A DNA stretch of 64,000 nucleotides from Allokutzneria sp. NRRL B-24872 (GTDB taxonomy: Bacteria > Actinomycetota > Actinomycetes > Mycobacteriales > Pseudonocardiaceae), in contig NZ_MUMH01000001.1 of NCBI RefSeq assembly GCF_002155965.1, positions 1 to 64,000 of the forward strand, read 5' to 3'. Positions 51,162 to 64,000 of the stretch are shown piece after piece. Made by a program: the position numbers and the translations under genes. Position 1 is the first letter of the stretch; every line of letters starts with the position of its first letter. Below the pieces are notes generated by a model. It did no database searches, was not told the origin of the DNA, and saw only the letters and a list, made by a program, of their open reading frames with translations.

Positions 51162-51466
51162 GTGCCGACCGCGTCCGGGGCGTCCATGGCCCTGCAGGTC
51201 ATCGCTTCCTCGCTGTCGTGACGGCTGTTGATACCGACGGGCCGCTGCGCGCCCGCGAGCAAACTAGAGCATGTCCGGCGGTTGCCGGTCCCTCCGGGCC
51301 ATCCGGCGGGGTGTGGCGCGGCGGATCACGCAGACGGGTGACCCGCAGGGCGGTCACGGGAGGAATTCTAGACGCTCGCGCCAGTCCTCGGCGGGCGCGG
51401 GAGCGCGGTCCCGGCGGGCTGGGGGATGCCCGCCGGGACCGTCACCGGGGGAGGGACGCGGAGGGG
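51162..51466. other. Intergenic region between the LuxR gene and hsp20
   Basis: 305 bases without a credible gene. It holds the hsp20 terminator at 51407-51440 and, on the left, the untranslated leader and promoter of the large LuxR gene, for which I cannot pick -35/-10 boxes. Confidence 0.5.
51407..51440 (-). terminator. Terminator hairpin of hsp20
   Basis: GGTCCCGGCGGG and CCCGCCGGGACC form a perfect 12-bp stem with a 10-base loop, beginning 26 bases after the hsp20 stop on the minus strand. Confidence 0.75.
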
Positions 51467-51898
51467 TCAGGCGTTGATCTGCCGGGGCGCGCGGGCGCCG
51501 GAGGCGACCTCGATGCGGCGCGGCTTCGCCTTCTCCGCGACGGGGATGCGCAGCGTCAGCACACCCGCGTCGTAGCTGGCGTCGATGCGGTCGGCGTCGA
51601 GGGCGTCGCCGAGGAAGAGCTGGCGGGAGAAGACGCCGAGCGGGCGCTCCGCCACCTGCATCTCGACCTTGTCCCCGCTCGTCGCGGGACGCCGCTCCGC
51701 CTTGACCGTGAGCACGTTGCGCTCCACGCTCAGCTCGATCGCCTCCGGGCAGACCCCGGGCAGGTCGAAGGCGACCACGAACTCCTCGCCCTCGCGGTAG
51801 GCGTCCATCGGCATGGCGGCCGGGCGCGACCAGGTGCCGGTGAAGACCTGCTGGGCGAGCCGGTCGAACTCCCGGAACGCGTCGGTGCGCATCAACAT
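51467..51898 (-). CDS. Small heat shock protein, Hsp20/alpha-crystallin family (Hsp18-like)
   Basis: 143 residues from an ATG 7 bases behind AGGAGGTGG. N-terminal [14 protein letters not shown], alpha-crystallin domain about 30-130 ([58 protein letters not shown] with the conserved GVL), short tail. An ATP-independent holdase. Its promoter carries a RheA operator and the divergent gene is RheA-like, as for hsp18 in Streptomyces albus. Confidence 0.92.
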   Translation of the reverse strand: MLMRTDAFREFDRLAQQVFTGTWSRPAAMPMDAYREGEEFVVAFDLPGVCPEAIELSVERNVLTVKAERRPATSGDKVEMQVAERPLGVFSRQLFLGDALDADRIDASYDAGVLTLRIPVAEKAKPRRIEVASGARAPRQINA

Positions 51899-51943
51899 CG
51901 TTCCACCTCCTGTTGTTCTCGTCTGGTGTCAACGCGCGACACT

Positions 51944-51972
51944 GTTCTAACATGTCATCGAAACGATGACAA
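51944..51972 (-). promoter_or_regulatory. hsp20 promoter with RheA operator
   Basis: On the minus strand TTGTCA, a 17-base spacer and TAGAAC form a sigma-70-type promoter. It contains TGTCATC-GAAAC-GATGACA (51953-51971), exactly the TGTCATC-N5-GATGACA operator of RheA. Repressor binding would cover the -35 box and most of the spacer. Confidence 0.8.
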
Positions 51973-52003
51973 GTCCATGCGTCAACGAAGGGACGACATC
52001 ACG

Positions 52004-52642
52004 ATGGACGAGGCCACTGCGGCGCGGGAAACCCTCTCCGCCCGCGCGACCAGTTCGCCCGATCCCGTCGCCCAGGCCCTGGAGCTGGTCCGCTCCGTCA
52101 CCGGGGACGGCTCGGCGACGCCCGAGGAAGTGCTCGCCGCGCTGACCCTGCTGCGCGGGCTGCGCGAGGAACTGGCGACGTGGGAACCCCGGCTCATCGG
52201 CGCCGCGCGCGAGGGCGGCGCCAGCTGGGTGCGCTTGGCCCCGGCGCTCGGCGTCGCCAGCCGCCAAGCCGCTGAGCGCCGTTACCTGCGACTGCGCACC
52301 GAGGGCGTCGAGAACCTGGAGGACACCGGTGAGGCGCGCGTGCGAGCCGAGCGCGACCGGCGTGCGGGCGAGCGCGCCGTGACCGCGTGGGCCAACGAGA
52401 ACGCGGGCCGGTTGCGCGGTTTGAGCGGCCGGGTCGCCGGACTGAGCGGGCTCTCCGAGGCGGCGAGGGCCAGCGTCGACGATGTGCGCGACGCGCTGGG
52501 ATCGGACGACAGCTCAGCGCTGCTGGGGCCGCTCGCCGCCGCGTCGGCGCACCTGCACGGCGCGCACCCGGGACTGGCCGGGGAGATCGACGAGATCACC
52601 GAGCGCACGAGCGAACTCCGCGACGCTCAGCGCGCGCGGTAG
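52004..52642 (+). CDS. rheA: RheA-like thermosensor repressor of hsp20
   Basis: 212 residues from the ATG at MDEATAARE; an ATG nine codons upstream is possible. No standard helix-turn-helix label fits, but ATWEPRLIGAAREGGASWVR, LAPALGVASRQAAERRYLRL is the conserved DNA-binding stretch of RheA-type HSP18 regulators, followed by a helical C-terminus. RheA of Streptomyces albus represses hsp18 at low temperature and is inactivated by heat directly. The divergent small heat shock gene and the matching operator support the assignment. Confidence 0.75.
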   Translation: MDEATAARETLSARATSSPDPVAQALELVRSVTGDGSATPEEVLAALTLLRGLREELATWEPRLIGAAREGGASWVRLAPALGVASRQAAERRYLRLRTEGVENLEDTGEARVRAERDRRAGERAVTAWANENAGRLRGLSGRVAGLSGLSEAARASVDDVRDALGSDDSSALLGPLAAASAHLHGAHPGLAGEIDEITERTSELRDAQRAR

Positions 52643-52720
52643 CGCTCTTGGCGCGGCGCTGCGGCGAACCCGGCCCGCCCATCTGGGCAACTCCGAGGCG
52701 CGCACGCCGCTCAGCCCTGG

Positions 52721-54259
52721 TCAGCGGCTCGTGCCGGAGCGCGGAGGCGATCGCCTCGGTCTCGCACTGATCGCCGACTCCCCGGCTGGGGCGTCGGCGG
52801 TGCCCGGTGGCGGCGCGTCCCCGGACCGGGTGGCAGCCGACAGCGGGCTGGCGATGTCCTCCAGCGACCGGCCCGCCGCCTCCACGCCGAGCACGATCTC
52901 CACCACGCCACCGAAGATCATCACGGCCGCGCCGATGTAGTAGCCGACCGCGACGGCGGAGGGCTGGCCGGTCTCGACGAGCACGCCGAACAGGGCCGGG
53001 CCGATGATGCCGCCGAGTCCGGTGCCGACCGAGTAGAACAGCGCGATCGACATCGCCCGGATCTCCAGCGGGAAGATCTCCGAGACGGTCAGGTAGGCCG
53101 CGCTCGCGCCCGCCGAGGCGAGGAAGAAGACCGCCGTCCACGCGATCGTCAGCGTCGTCTCGGTGAGCAGGCCCTGCTGGAAGAGCAGGCCCGTCCCGAC
53201 GAGCAGCACGCCGGAACCCAAGTAGCAGATGGAGATCATCGTGCGGCGGCCGACGGTGTCGAAGAGCTTGCCGAGCGCCAGCGGGCCGATCAGGCTGCCC
53301 AGCGCGAGCGGGATCAGGTAGCCGCCGACCGTCGCGCCGGAGATGCCGAAGAACCGTCCGAGCACCAGGGCCTGGGTGAAGTAGACGGCGTTGTAGAGGA
53401 ACGCCTGCCCGATGAAGAGGCCCAGTCCGAGCAGCGTGCGTTTGGGATAGGTCTTCACCAGGACCTTGGCCACCGTGCCGAAGCCGACCGTGCCGCGCTG
53501 CTTCACCTCGATGCGCTCGGACACCGGCTCCAGCTCCGCGCCGGTCTGCTCCTCGACCTTGTGCTCGATCTCGTCGACGAGCTTGTCGGCCTCGTCGGCG
53601 CGGCCGTGGGTGAACAGCCAGCGCGGGCTCTCCGGGACGTTGCGGCGCACCAGCAGGATGCCGACGCCGAGCACCGCGCCGAGCGCGAAGGCCACCCGCC
53701 AGCCGACGTCCACCGCGAACAGGCTCGGGTCGAGCAGCACCAGGGTCAGCGCAGCGCCCACCGCCGCGCCGAGCCAGTACGAACCGTTCACGATCAGGTC
53801 CACGCGGCCCCTGACGCGCGCCGGGACCAGCTCGTCGATCGCGGAGTTGATCGCCGCGTACTCGCCGCCGACCCCGGCTCCCGTGAGGAAGCGCATGAGG
53901 AAGAACCACCACGCGCTGAAGGAGAACGCGGTCAGCACCGTCGCGACCAGGTACAGCGCCAGCGTCAGCAGGAACAGCTTCTTCCGGCCGAGCCGATCGG
54001 TGAGGTAGCCGAAGAACAGCGAGCCCAGCACGGCCCCGAGCACGTAGAAGGACGCGGCGAGCCCGACTTCGGTCTCCGTCAGGCGCAGGCCGCTCTCCGG
54101 GTCGGTCAGCCGCTCGCCCAACGCGCCGACGATGGTGACCTCGAGGCCGTCGAGAACCCACACCGTGCCCAGGCCCAGCACCACGGTCCAGTGCCACTTC
54201 GCCCACGGCAGCCGGTCCATCCGCGCCGGGACGTCGGTCTGCACGCTCTCCTGGGTCAC
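52721..54259 (-). CDS. MFS transporter, sugar/metabolite:H+ symporter type
   Basis: 512 residues from a GTG. Twelve membrane helices; LFFGYLTDRLGRKKLFLLTL is the MFS loop 2-3 signature, repeated as GKLFDTVGRRTMISICYLGS; PESPRWLFTHGRADEA marks the sugar-porter-like family. A long cytoplasmic loop (about 215-270) and a Pro/Arg-rich 45-residue tail. Substrate unknown, perhaps an organic acid or aromatic. Divergent from the VOC gene, 67 bases apart. Confidence 0.88.
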   Translation of the reverse strand: MTQESVQTDVPARMDRLPWAKWHWTVVLGLGTVWVLDGLEVTIVGALGERLTDPESGLRLTETEVGLAASFYVLGAVLGSLFFGYLTDRLGRKKLFLLTLALYLVATVLTAFSFSAWWFFLMRFLTGAGVGGEYAAINSAIDELVPARVRGRVDLIVNGSYWLGAAVGAALTLVLLDPSLFAVDVGWRVAFALGAVLGVGILLVRRNVPESPRWLFTHGRADEADKLVDEIEHKVEEQTGAELEPVSERIEVKQRGTVGFGTVAKVLVKTYPKRTLLGLGLFIGQAFLYNAVYFTQALVLGRFFGISGATVGGYLIPLALGSLIGPLALGKLFDTVGRRTMISICYLGSGVLLVGTGLLFQQGLLTETTLTIAWTAVFFLASAGASAAYLTVSEIFPLEIRAMSIALFYSVGTGLGGIIGPALFGVLVETGQPSAVAVGYYIGAAVMIFGGVVEIVLGVEAAGRSLEDIASPLSAATRSGDAPPPGTADAPAGESAISARPRRSPPRSGTSR

Positions 54260-54326
54260 GGTCCGCTCCCGTCCTCCGGTACGCGCCGTGGACTACCCCG
54301 CGTCGATCGTGGGCACACTCGTCTGC

Positions 54327-54755
54327 ATGACCGATCGGGAGAAAGTGCCCGTCATCCGGCAGGTGGTGCTGGACGGCACTGACATCAGGACGCTCGCGGA
54401 GTTCTACCGGCAGCTGCTCGGGCTTGCCTACCGACCGGGCGACGAGGACGGCGACGCGGGCTGGCTGGTGCTCAGGAACCCAGGTGGTGTGCAGCTCGCG
54501 TTCCAACGGGTCGATGTGCTGCCGTCGCCGAGCTGGCCGGACAACACGCCTGTGCCGCAACAGTTCCACCTCGACATGACCGTGGACTCCGTCGCAGACC
54601 TGGACGCCCAGCACACACGCGTCCTCAGCCTGGGCGGCCAGCTCCTCCTGGACCGCAGCGAGGACCCGGACGAGCCCCTGCGCGTCTACGCCGACCCCGC
54701 CGGGCACCCCTTCTGCGTCTTCGTAGCCCCGCCACCACACCAGGAAGTTGTCTAG
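54327..54755 (+). CDS. VOC-family protein
   Basis: 142 residues, one complete VOC domain pair: VIRQVVLDGTDIRTLAEFYR, QLLGLAYRPGDED, PQQFHLDMTVDSVADLDAQH, VYADPAGHPFCVFVAPPPH. A small metal-dependent or ligand-binding protein, substrate unknown. No ribosome site is seen upstream of the ATG, so the message may be leaderless. Confidence 0.8.
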   Translation: MTDREKVPVIRQVVLDGTDIRTLAEFYRQLLGLAYRPGDEDGDAGWLVLRNPGGVQLAFQRVDVLPSPSWPDNTPVPQQFHLDMTVDSVADLDAQHTRVLSLGGQLLLDRSEDPDEPLRVYADPAGHPFCVFVAPPPHQEVV

Positions 54756-54797
54756 GGAACCCGTTGCGCACGTTCACGGTGGGGTTAGGGTTGGGGG

Positions 54798-55706
54798 GTG
54801 TTGGACGCGGAGTTGGCGATCGGTTTCGCCTTGCCTGACAACGAGTTCTCGTGGGCCGAGGACGACGTGGCGCGTTACCACCTCGCACTCGGGGCGGGCG
54901 CCAGGCACACCGATCCGGCCGAGCTGCGCTACCTGCTCGACGCGCCGCACGTGCTGCCGACCTTCGGCATGACCGTGCCCGCGGCGCTCGGTATCGCGGC
55001 GGCGCAGCACTACCACGCGCAACCGCCGGAGATCCGGTTTCCGGGCGTGGAGCTGGACTTGGCCAAGCTCGTGCACGCGCGGCAGGAGATCGTCGTGCAC
55101 CGACCACTGCCACCGTCGGGCACGGGGACGGCGAGCAGCAGGATCACGGCGCTGCACGACAAGGGCTCGGCGGCGATCATCGTGCAAGAGGCGTCGCTGA
55201 CCAGTGCCGGGCAGTCGCTGCTGAGCTTCCGCACGAGCATCCACGCGCGTGGCGAAGGCGGATTCGGCGGGGACCGCGGGGCCTCGGCGGCGGAGCTGGC
55301 GGTGCCCATGCCGGAGCGCGCGCCGGATGCCGTGGTGGTGACGAAGACCTTGCCGCAGCAGGCTTTGCTCTACCGGCTGTGCGGTGAGCGGAACGCGGTG
55401 CACGCTGATCCTGAGCGCGCTCGCGAGGCGGGATTCCCCGGGCCGACGCTCCAGGGCGTGTGCGTCTACGGGATGGTGTGCAAGGCGGTCACGGACGCGG
55501 TGCTCGACGCCGACCCGACGCGAATTCGACGCTACGAAGCCAGATTCGCGGGTGTCGTGTTCCCGGGCGAGGTGTTGGAGACGCGCGTGTGGCGCTCCGG
55601 CGACGAGATCTTGTTCACCACCGTGGTACCGGGCGAGCCGGAGCGACCCGTGCTCGCGGACTGCCGGATCACGTGCGTACCGGCAGGTACTGGGGACCGC
55701 GAATGA
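54798..55706 (+). CDS. MaoC-like enoyl-CoA hydratase (double hot-dog)
   Basis: 302 residues from a GTG behind a G-run. N-terminal hot-dog (FALPDNEFSWAEDDVARYHL, VLPTFGMTVPAALGI) and a C-terminal hydratase-2 domain: ERNAVHADPERAREAGFPGP, TLQGVCVYGMV. In hydratase 2 enzymes this motif reads DxNxxHxDP..HG; here the catalytic Asp is Glu and the HG His is Gln, while the NxxH His is kept, so activity may be altered. It would hydrate a 2-enoyl-CoA. The 3' end overlaps the convergent P450 gene by 38 bases. Confidence 0.8.
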   Translation: MLDAELAIGFALPDNEFSWAEDDVARYHLALGAGARHTDPAELRYLLDAPHVLPTFGMTVPAALGIAAAQHYHAQPPEIRFPGVELDLAKLVHARQEIVVHRPLPPSGTGTASSRITALHDKGSAAIIVQEASLTSAGQSLLSFRTSIHARGEGGFGGDRGASAAELAVPMPERAPDAVVVTKTLPQQALLYRLCGERNAVHADPERAREAGFPGPTLQGVCVYGMVCKAVTDAVLDADPTRIRRYEARFAGVVFPGEVLETRVWRSGDEILFTTVVPGEPERPVLADCRITCVPAGTGDRE

Positions 55707-56925
55707 CCCGCGACGGGCAGTAGCGGACCCGGCCCGCGATGCGGAGATCGGGGTAGCGCGCGAACAGGGCCGCCAACGCGATCCGTCCTTCCAGCCGCGC
55801 CAGGCTCGCGCCGATGCAGTAGTGGATGCCCGCCGCGAAGGACAGGTGGTCGTGCGGGTTGTGGCGGCCGAGGTCGAGCCGGTGCGGGTCGGCGAAGACC
55901 TCGGGGTCGCGGTTGGCACCGGCCAGCAACGTCACGATCGGCGAGCCCGCCGCGAGGTCCTGGCCAGCGAGCGTGGTGGGCGTGCGCACGATGCGGACGC
56001 TGTACTGCGCGGGCGCGTCCAGCCGCAGCGTCTCCTCGACAAGGGTCGCCGCCAGGCCAGCGGGATCGGCGAGAAAGCGTTGGTGCTGCTCGGGTTCGTC
56101 GAACAGGCCGACGACCGCGTTGCCGATGATGTTGGCGGTGGTGACGAAGCCGCCGATCAGCAGCGCCTCGCACGTGGCGACCAGGCCCTCGCGGGTCATC
56201 TCCCCCGCCTCGGTCGCGCGCACCATCCGCGACACCAGGTCCTCGCCGGGATCGGCGGCGCGGCGGTCGCACAGATCGCTGAAGTACGAGGCCATCTCGG
56301 TCAGCAACTTCCGCGTCCGGCGCACCTCACCCGGAGTCCGCGCGCCGTCGACGATCGCGCCGAACTCGATGCCCCACCGCACGAAGAGCTCGTGGTCGGC
56401 GACGGGCATGCCCAGCATCTCGCAGATCACCCGGCTGGGCACGCGCACGGCGAACTCGCCGATGAGGTCCGCAGTGGACGCTCCGGCGAGCCGGTCCAGC
56501 TCCTCCTCGACCACGCCGGTGACGAACTCCTCCTGCGCGCGCATGGCCTGCGGCGTGAACGCGGGCGCGACGATCTTGCGCAACCTGCCGTGCTCCGGCG
56601 GGTCGACCGACGCGAACGAATCGTCGAGCGGGTGCACCAGTCGCCCCGAACCACCGACCGGCCGCAGCGTCCGCTTGGACACCGTCGTCGGCACCGCGCC
56701 GAACTCGGGCGAGCGCAAGACCTTGCCGCACAGCGCGTGCGAGGCGGTCATGTACAAGCCACTCGGCCCGCGCACGAGGTCTCCGGCCGCGCGGACGTCC
56801 TCGTAGCGGTCGTAGCCCGCCTGGCCGCGCGGCAGGTTGAGCACGCGCGACACGGGATCGCCCCGCACCGCCGAGCGGACGAGCCTGGCCTTGCCCTTGT
56901 AGAGCCGCACCGCCTCCCGGATCAC
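55669..56925 (-). CDS. Cytochrome P450
   Basis: 418 residues from a GTG that overlaps the ligase stop (GTGA). Class I bacterial P450: ETLR at 298-301 (ExxR), heme loop FAAGIHYCIGA with Cys370, FASVDPPEHGRLRKIVAPAF in the C-helix. The I-helix reads GGFVTT at 258-263, with Val where the usual acidic residue of the acid-alcohol pair sits, and the first Gly of the FxxG heme loop is Ala. A tailoring hydroxylase for an acyl or polyketide substrate is likely given the neighbours. Needs separate ferredoxin partners, not in view. Confidence 0.9.
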   Translation of the reverse strand: MIREAVRLYKGKARLVRSAVRGDPVSRVLNLPRGQAGYDRYEDVRAAGDLVRGPSGLYMTASHALCGKVLRSPEFGAVPTTVSKRTLRPVGGSGRLVHPLDDSFASVDPPEHGRLRKIVAPAFTPQAMRAQEEFVTGVVEEELDRLAGASTADLIGEFAVRVPSRVICEMLGMPVADHELFVRWGIEFGAIVDGARTPGEVRRTRKLLTEMASYFSDLCDRRAADPGEDLVSRMVRATEAGEMTREGLVATCEALLIGGFVTTANIIGNAVVGLFDEPEQHQRFLADPAGLAATLVEETLRLDAPAQYSVRIVRTPTTLAGQDLAAGSPIVTLLAGANRDPEVFADPHRLDLGRHNPHDHLSFAAGIHYCIGASLARLEGRIALAALFARYPDLRIAGRVRYCPSRVIRGPQYLPVRT

Positions 56926-58511
56926 CGCGACGACACCAACTTCGGCGCGCGCGTGATGCCGCGATCGCGCAACTCCTCGGCGACGCGCTCGCGCAGCACG
57001 TACTTCTTGATCTTCGTGCCGGACATCGGCCACTCCGTGACGAAGCGGACGTAACGGGGCACGCGGTAGGTCGCGATCGCGCCGAGGCAGAAGTCGATCA
57101 GCTCCTGCTCCGTGACCTCAGCCCCCGGCTTGAGCTGGACGAACGCGGCGGGGACCTCGACGTAGTGGTCATCGGGCGCGCCGACGACCTGCGCCATCAG
57201 CACGGCGTCGTGGCGCAGCAGGTAGCCCTCCACCTCGGCGGCGGAGACGTTCTCCCCGCCCACCTTCAGCATGTCCTTGAGCCTGCTGACGAACGTGACC
57301 CTGCCATCGGCGTCCATCGTCGCGATGTCGCCGGTGTGGAACCAACCCTCAGCGTCGAAAACCCGTTGGGACAGCTCAGGGTCCTTGTAGTAGCCGTCGA
57401 AGCAGTTGGAGCCGCGGAACACCAGTTCACCCTCGGTCCCGGGCGGGAGGTCCACGCCGGTCTGCGGGTCGACGACGCGGCACTCCATGCCCGGCAACGG
57501 ATGCCCGCCCGTGGTGACGCGCTCCTCCAGCGAGTCGGATCGGTGGTTCAGCGCCAGGAACGAGCACGCCTCGGTCATGCCGAAACACGAGACCTGGGTT
57601 GCGGACGGCAGCCGGGAAGCCATGTCCCGCAAGCGCTCCGGCACTCCGACAGCCATCACCACGCGCAACGCGGACAGGTCACGCGAAGCGAAGTCGGGCT
57701 GGTTCACCACGGGCAGCCAGATCGTCTCGAAGCCGGGCAGGGCGATCGTGCAGCGTTGCGACTCAAGCTGGTCGAGCGCCACGACAGGATCGTAGAAACC
57801 CGTGTGCACGTAGGAACATCCGCCGTAGATCGAGGCGATGGCGAAGGCGATCCCACCGATGTGGAACAGCGGCAGCGCGGTCCAGATGCGGTCCTCCGGC
57901 GTCAGCTCGAAGCGCTCGTGCACCGTCGCGGCGGCGAACCGGCAGAACGCCTCGTGGCTGAGCATCGCGCCCTTGGGGCTGGCCGTGGTGCCCGAGGTGT
58001 ACATGACCACGGCGGTGTCGCGGACGCGGACGAGCGCCTGCCGTCGACGCAGCTCCTCGGTTGGTGTTCTTCCAGCCAGTTCAAGGAACTCGGGATCATC
58101 CGGAAGCACGAGGCGCGGGCCGTCGCCCAGGGTCTCGGTCAGGAGCTCGGTGAACGCGGGCTCGGTGAGCAGCACGCGCAGCCCGGAGTGGGTCACGACC
58201 TGGTTCAGCTCGTAGCCCTTGAAGCGCGCGTTGACGGGCACGGGGATCGCGCCGATCTTCGCGGCGGCGAACAGCGCGGCGAGCGAGTCGACGCGGTTGG
58301 AGAGCATGATGCCGACCGGCTCGCCACGGCCGACGCCGAGGCCGATCAGCCCGCGTGCCAACAGGTTCGCGCGCTCGGCCAGCACACCGTACGTCGCCTG
58401 TTCGCCGGGAAACGACAGAGCCACCCGATCGGGGTGTTCCTCGGCTCGGCGGTCGAGCAAGTGCCCCAGGGTCGTCGCCTCGACCCAGCGGCCGTTCGCT
58501 GGCTCAGCCAT
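56922..58511 (-). CDS. Acyl-CoA ligase (FadD/ANL superfamily)
   Basis: 529 residues from an ATG behind GAGGTCAC. P-loop YTSGTTASPKG at 171-181, CFGMTEACSF (A5), GWFHTGDIATMDADGRVTFV, RLKDMLKVGGENVSAAEVEG, and C-terminal PMSGTKIKKYVLRERVA with the catalytic Lys region. Activates a carboxylic acid to CoA thioester or acyl adenylate. Translationally coupled to the P450 and divergent from the cyclase-PKS operon, so it may supply a starter unit or process the product. Confidence 0.88.
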   Translation of the reverse strand: MAEPANGRWVEATTLGHLLDRRAEEHPDRVALSFPGEQATYGVLAERANLLARGLIGLGVGRGEPVGIMLSNRVDSLAALFAAAKIGAIPVPVNARFKGYELNQVVTHSGLRVLLTEPAFTELLTETLGDGPRLVLPDDPEFLELAGRTPTEELRRRQALVRVRDTAVVMYTSGTTASPKGAMLSHEAFCRFAAATVHERFELTPEDRIWTALPLFHIGGIAFAIASIYGGCSYVHTGFYDPVVALDQLESQRCTIALPGFETIWLPVVNQPDFASRDLSALRVVMAVGVPERLRDMASRLPSATQVSCFGMTEACSFLALNHRSDSLEERVTTGGHPLPGMECRVVDPQTGVDLPPGTEGELVFRGSNCFDGYYKDPELSQRVFDAEGWFHTGDIATMDADGRVTFVSRLKDMLKVGGENVSAAEVEGYLLRHDAVLMAQVVGAPDDHYVEVPAAFVQLKPGAEVTEQELIDFCLGAIATYRVPRYVRFVTEWPMSGTKIKKYVLRERVAEELRDRGITRAPKLVSSR

Positions 58512-58742
58512 GTGACCTCGCTCGTCCACCGGAGGGGTGCGGGGTGGGAAAACCCTGCTGGGCAAGGAACCCTCCGTCAGGCGGACACCCGTGTCAACTG
58601 CCAAACGGGTGCAGTCGAACCACCGGGCGGTCCACATCGGGCTGACCCGAAAGGTTGTCCGTGTTTGGCCTTCGGCGTTCGAAATCGGGCAAGTGCTGGA
58701 TGCATACTGCGGCCGCAGACCCCCGACACAGGAGCCTCAGCG

Positions 58743-59716
58743 ATGTTCACCGCCGCCAAGGCCACCGAGGCAGCCGCAGCCGCGCTGCGCTGGCTCCAGG
58801 GAAGGCAGCTGCCCGACGGGTCCATTGTGGACGATCCGGAGACGCTGGTCTTCCAGGAGTGGGACACCGTCAACGCGCTCAAGGCGATCGGCACCTGGCA
58901 CCGCGACGCGCCGTACACCGACGGGGGCACGACCGCCGCCGCGCTGGAGTTCCTTCGGCACAAGGCGAAACCTGGCGGCATGCTGAGCTGGGGTGTGCTG
59001 GACACCACTCCGGACGAGTACTGCACGGAGACCAGCAGCGAGTACGTCTCGGCGCTGACCATGCTCGACCGCGAGGACGAGGCCCGGGTGGGCGCGGAGT
59101 TCCTGTGCTCCCAGCAGCTCCCCGAAGGACCGTGGGCGGAGGTGCACTCGCACATCCCGAAGGCCTTCCAGACCGAGCCGTCGGTGACCGGGTTCGCGCT
59201 CCAGGCGCTGCTCGGGCTCGACATGGACCCGCCGCACCTCAAGGAGGCGCTGGACTTCCTGGTCGCGGCGCAGCGGCCGGAAGGGCACTTCGGGATCAAC
59301 TGGTACTACTACGGCACCCACTACTACCTGATGCGCCCCGCCGTCGCGGCGCTCGCCGAGTTCGGCCACCACGCCGCCGTCGCCGCCGCACGCGACTTCA
59401 CGCTGTCCGACCAGCGCTCCGACGGCAGCTGGTTCCACCAGGTCGAGGGTTTCGGCGAGTACTCCTCGCCGGAACAGCACACCGCGCTCGCGCTGGGCAC
59501 CCTGGCGCACGCGCGCACCGGGACCGACCACCCCGCCGTGCGCAGCGGGCTGGCCTGGCTCCTTGAGCGCCAACGCGAGAACGGCTCGTGGGACGGCGGG
59601 TCCTACCCCTACCCGGAGACCAGCTCCTACGCGTCGTTCCGGGCCACCCAACACATCTTCACCACCGCTCAGGTGCTCTCCACCCTGAAGCGCTTCGCTG
59701 AGCTGGAGGCCGCGAC

Positions 59717-59720
<4 letters not shown>
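58743..59720 (+). CDS. Squalene-cyclase/prenyltransferase-fold protein
   Basis: 325 residues from an ATG 7 bases behind AGGAGCC. An alpha/alpha-toroid of repeats: ALRWLQGRQLPDGSIVDDPE, ALDFLVAAQRPEGHFGINWY, ARDFTLSDQRSDGSWFHQVE, GLAWLLERQRENGSWDGGSY; each carries the Gln..G(S/H)F/W pattern of QW repeats. It is half the size of true squalene-hopene cyclases and lacks the DxDD acid motif, so it is probably a non-classical cyclase or binding protein. Its ATGA overlap with the polyketide synthase start shows the two are made together. Confidence 0.75.

Positions 59721-64000
<4,280 letters not shown>

Overview
The window is high-GC DNA with very strong third-position GC. It carries F420-type luciferase-like oxidoreductases, several ECF sigma factors, TetR, ROK and LuxR regulators, DUF222 and DUF6131 proteins, a secreted GH19 chitinase with a DasR-type operator, and a type I polyketide synthase. 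Together these point to a filamentous soil actinomycete. Gene style resembles the Pseudonocardiaceae, but that placement is inference. No rRNA, tRNA, CRISPR array, transposase or integrase was found.

Layout. 0-5 kb: edge of a DUF222 gene, then a large secreted GH87 alpha-1,3-glucanase. 5-9 kb: a LysR regulator, three tandem paralogous small secreted Cys proteins that each carry the same upstream palindrome, and two secreted protease-inhibitor-like paralogues. 9-17.8 kb: oxidoreductases, a SoxR-box-controlled NmrA-like reductase, a short LanB-like protein, an ArsR-type regulator, an ECF42 sigma factor and a TetR/LLM pair with a clear double operator. 17.8-24.8 kb: the parE-parC topoisomerase operon, in which BOTH subunits are interrupted by unrelated inteins close to their active-site motifs. 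24.9-30.3 kb: an acyl-CoA synthetase opposite a GAF-LuxR regulator, an ECF41 sigma factor with its usual oxidoreductase partner, and an SDR/TetR pair. 31-37.2 kb: GH19 chitinase with a dre site, TetR/serine hydrolase and CGNR/hydrolase divergent pairs with readable operators, and a secreted GH43-CBM13 enzyme.

37-39.7 kb is a decayed accessory patch. It holds a frameshifted small gene, a NUDIX gene flanked by a duplicated fragment, a two-repeat protein, an Imm1 immunity gene, and a twice-frameshifted DddA-like (SCP1.201-type) deaminase toxin. 39.8-46.8 kb is a ROK-controlled sugar ABC import and catabolism operon (ATPase, permease, lipoprotein, Gfo/Idh oxidoreductase, TIM-barrel isomerase) with overlapping genes. 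47-54.8 kb: a cytokinin-dehydrogenase-like flavoprotein, a large LuxR-ATPase regulator, an hsp20/rheA divergent thermosensor pair with a RheA operator, an MFS transporter and a VOC protein. 54.8-64 kb is the left edge of a biosynthetic cluster: MaoC hydratase, P450 plus acyl-CoA ligase (GTGA-coupled), a squalene-cyclase-like protein ATGA-coupled to a KS-AT-DH-cMT polyketide synthase that runs off the window.

The most notable signals are the twin topoisomerase inteins (one with a LAGLIDADG endonuclease that looks catalytically dead, one with an HNH endonuclease and a repeat tail), the broken deaminase toxin beside an intact immunity gene, the palindrome-tagged triplicated secreted proteins, and the small-cyclase/iterative-PKS cluster edge.
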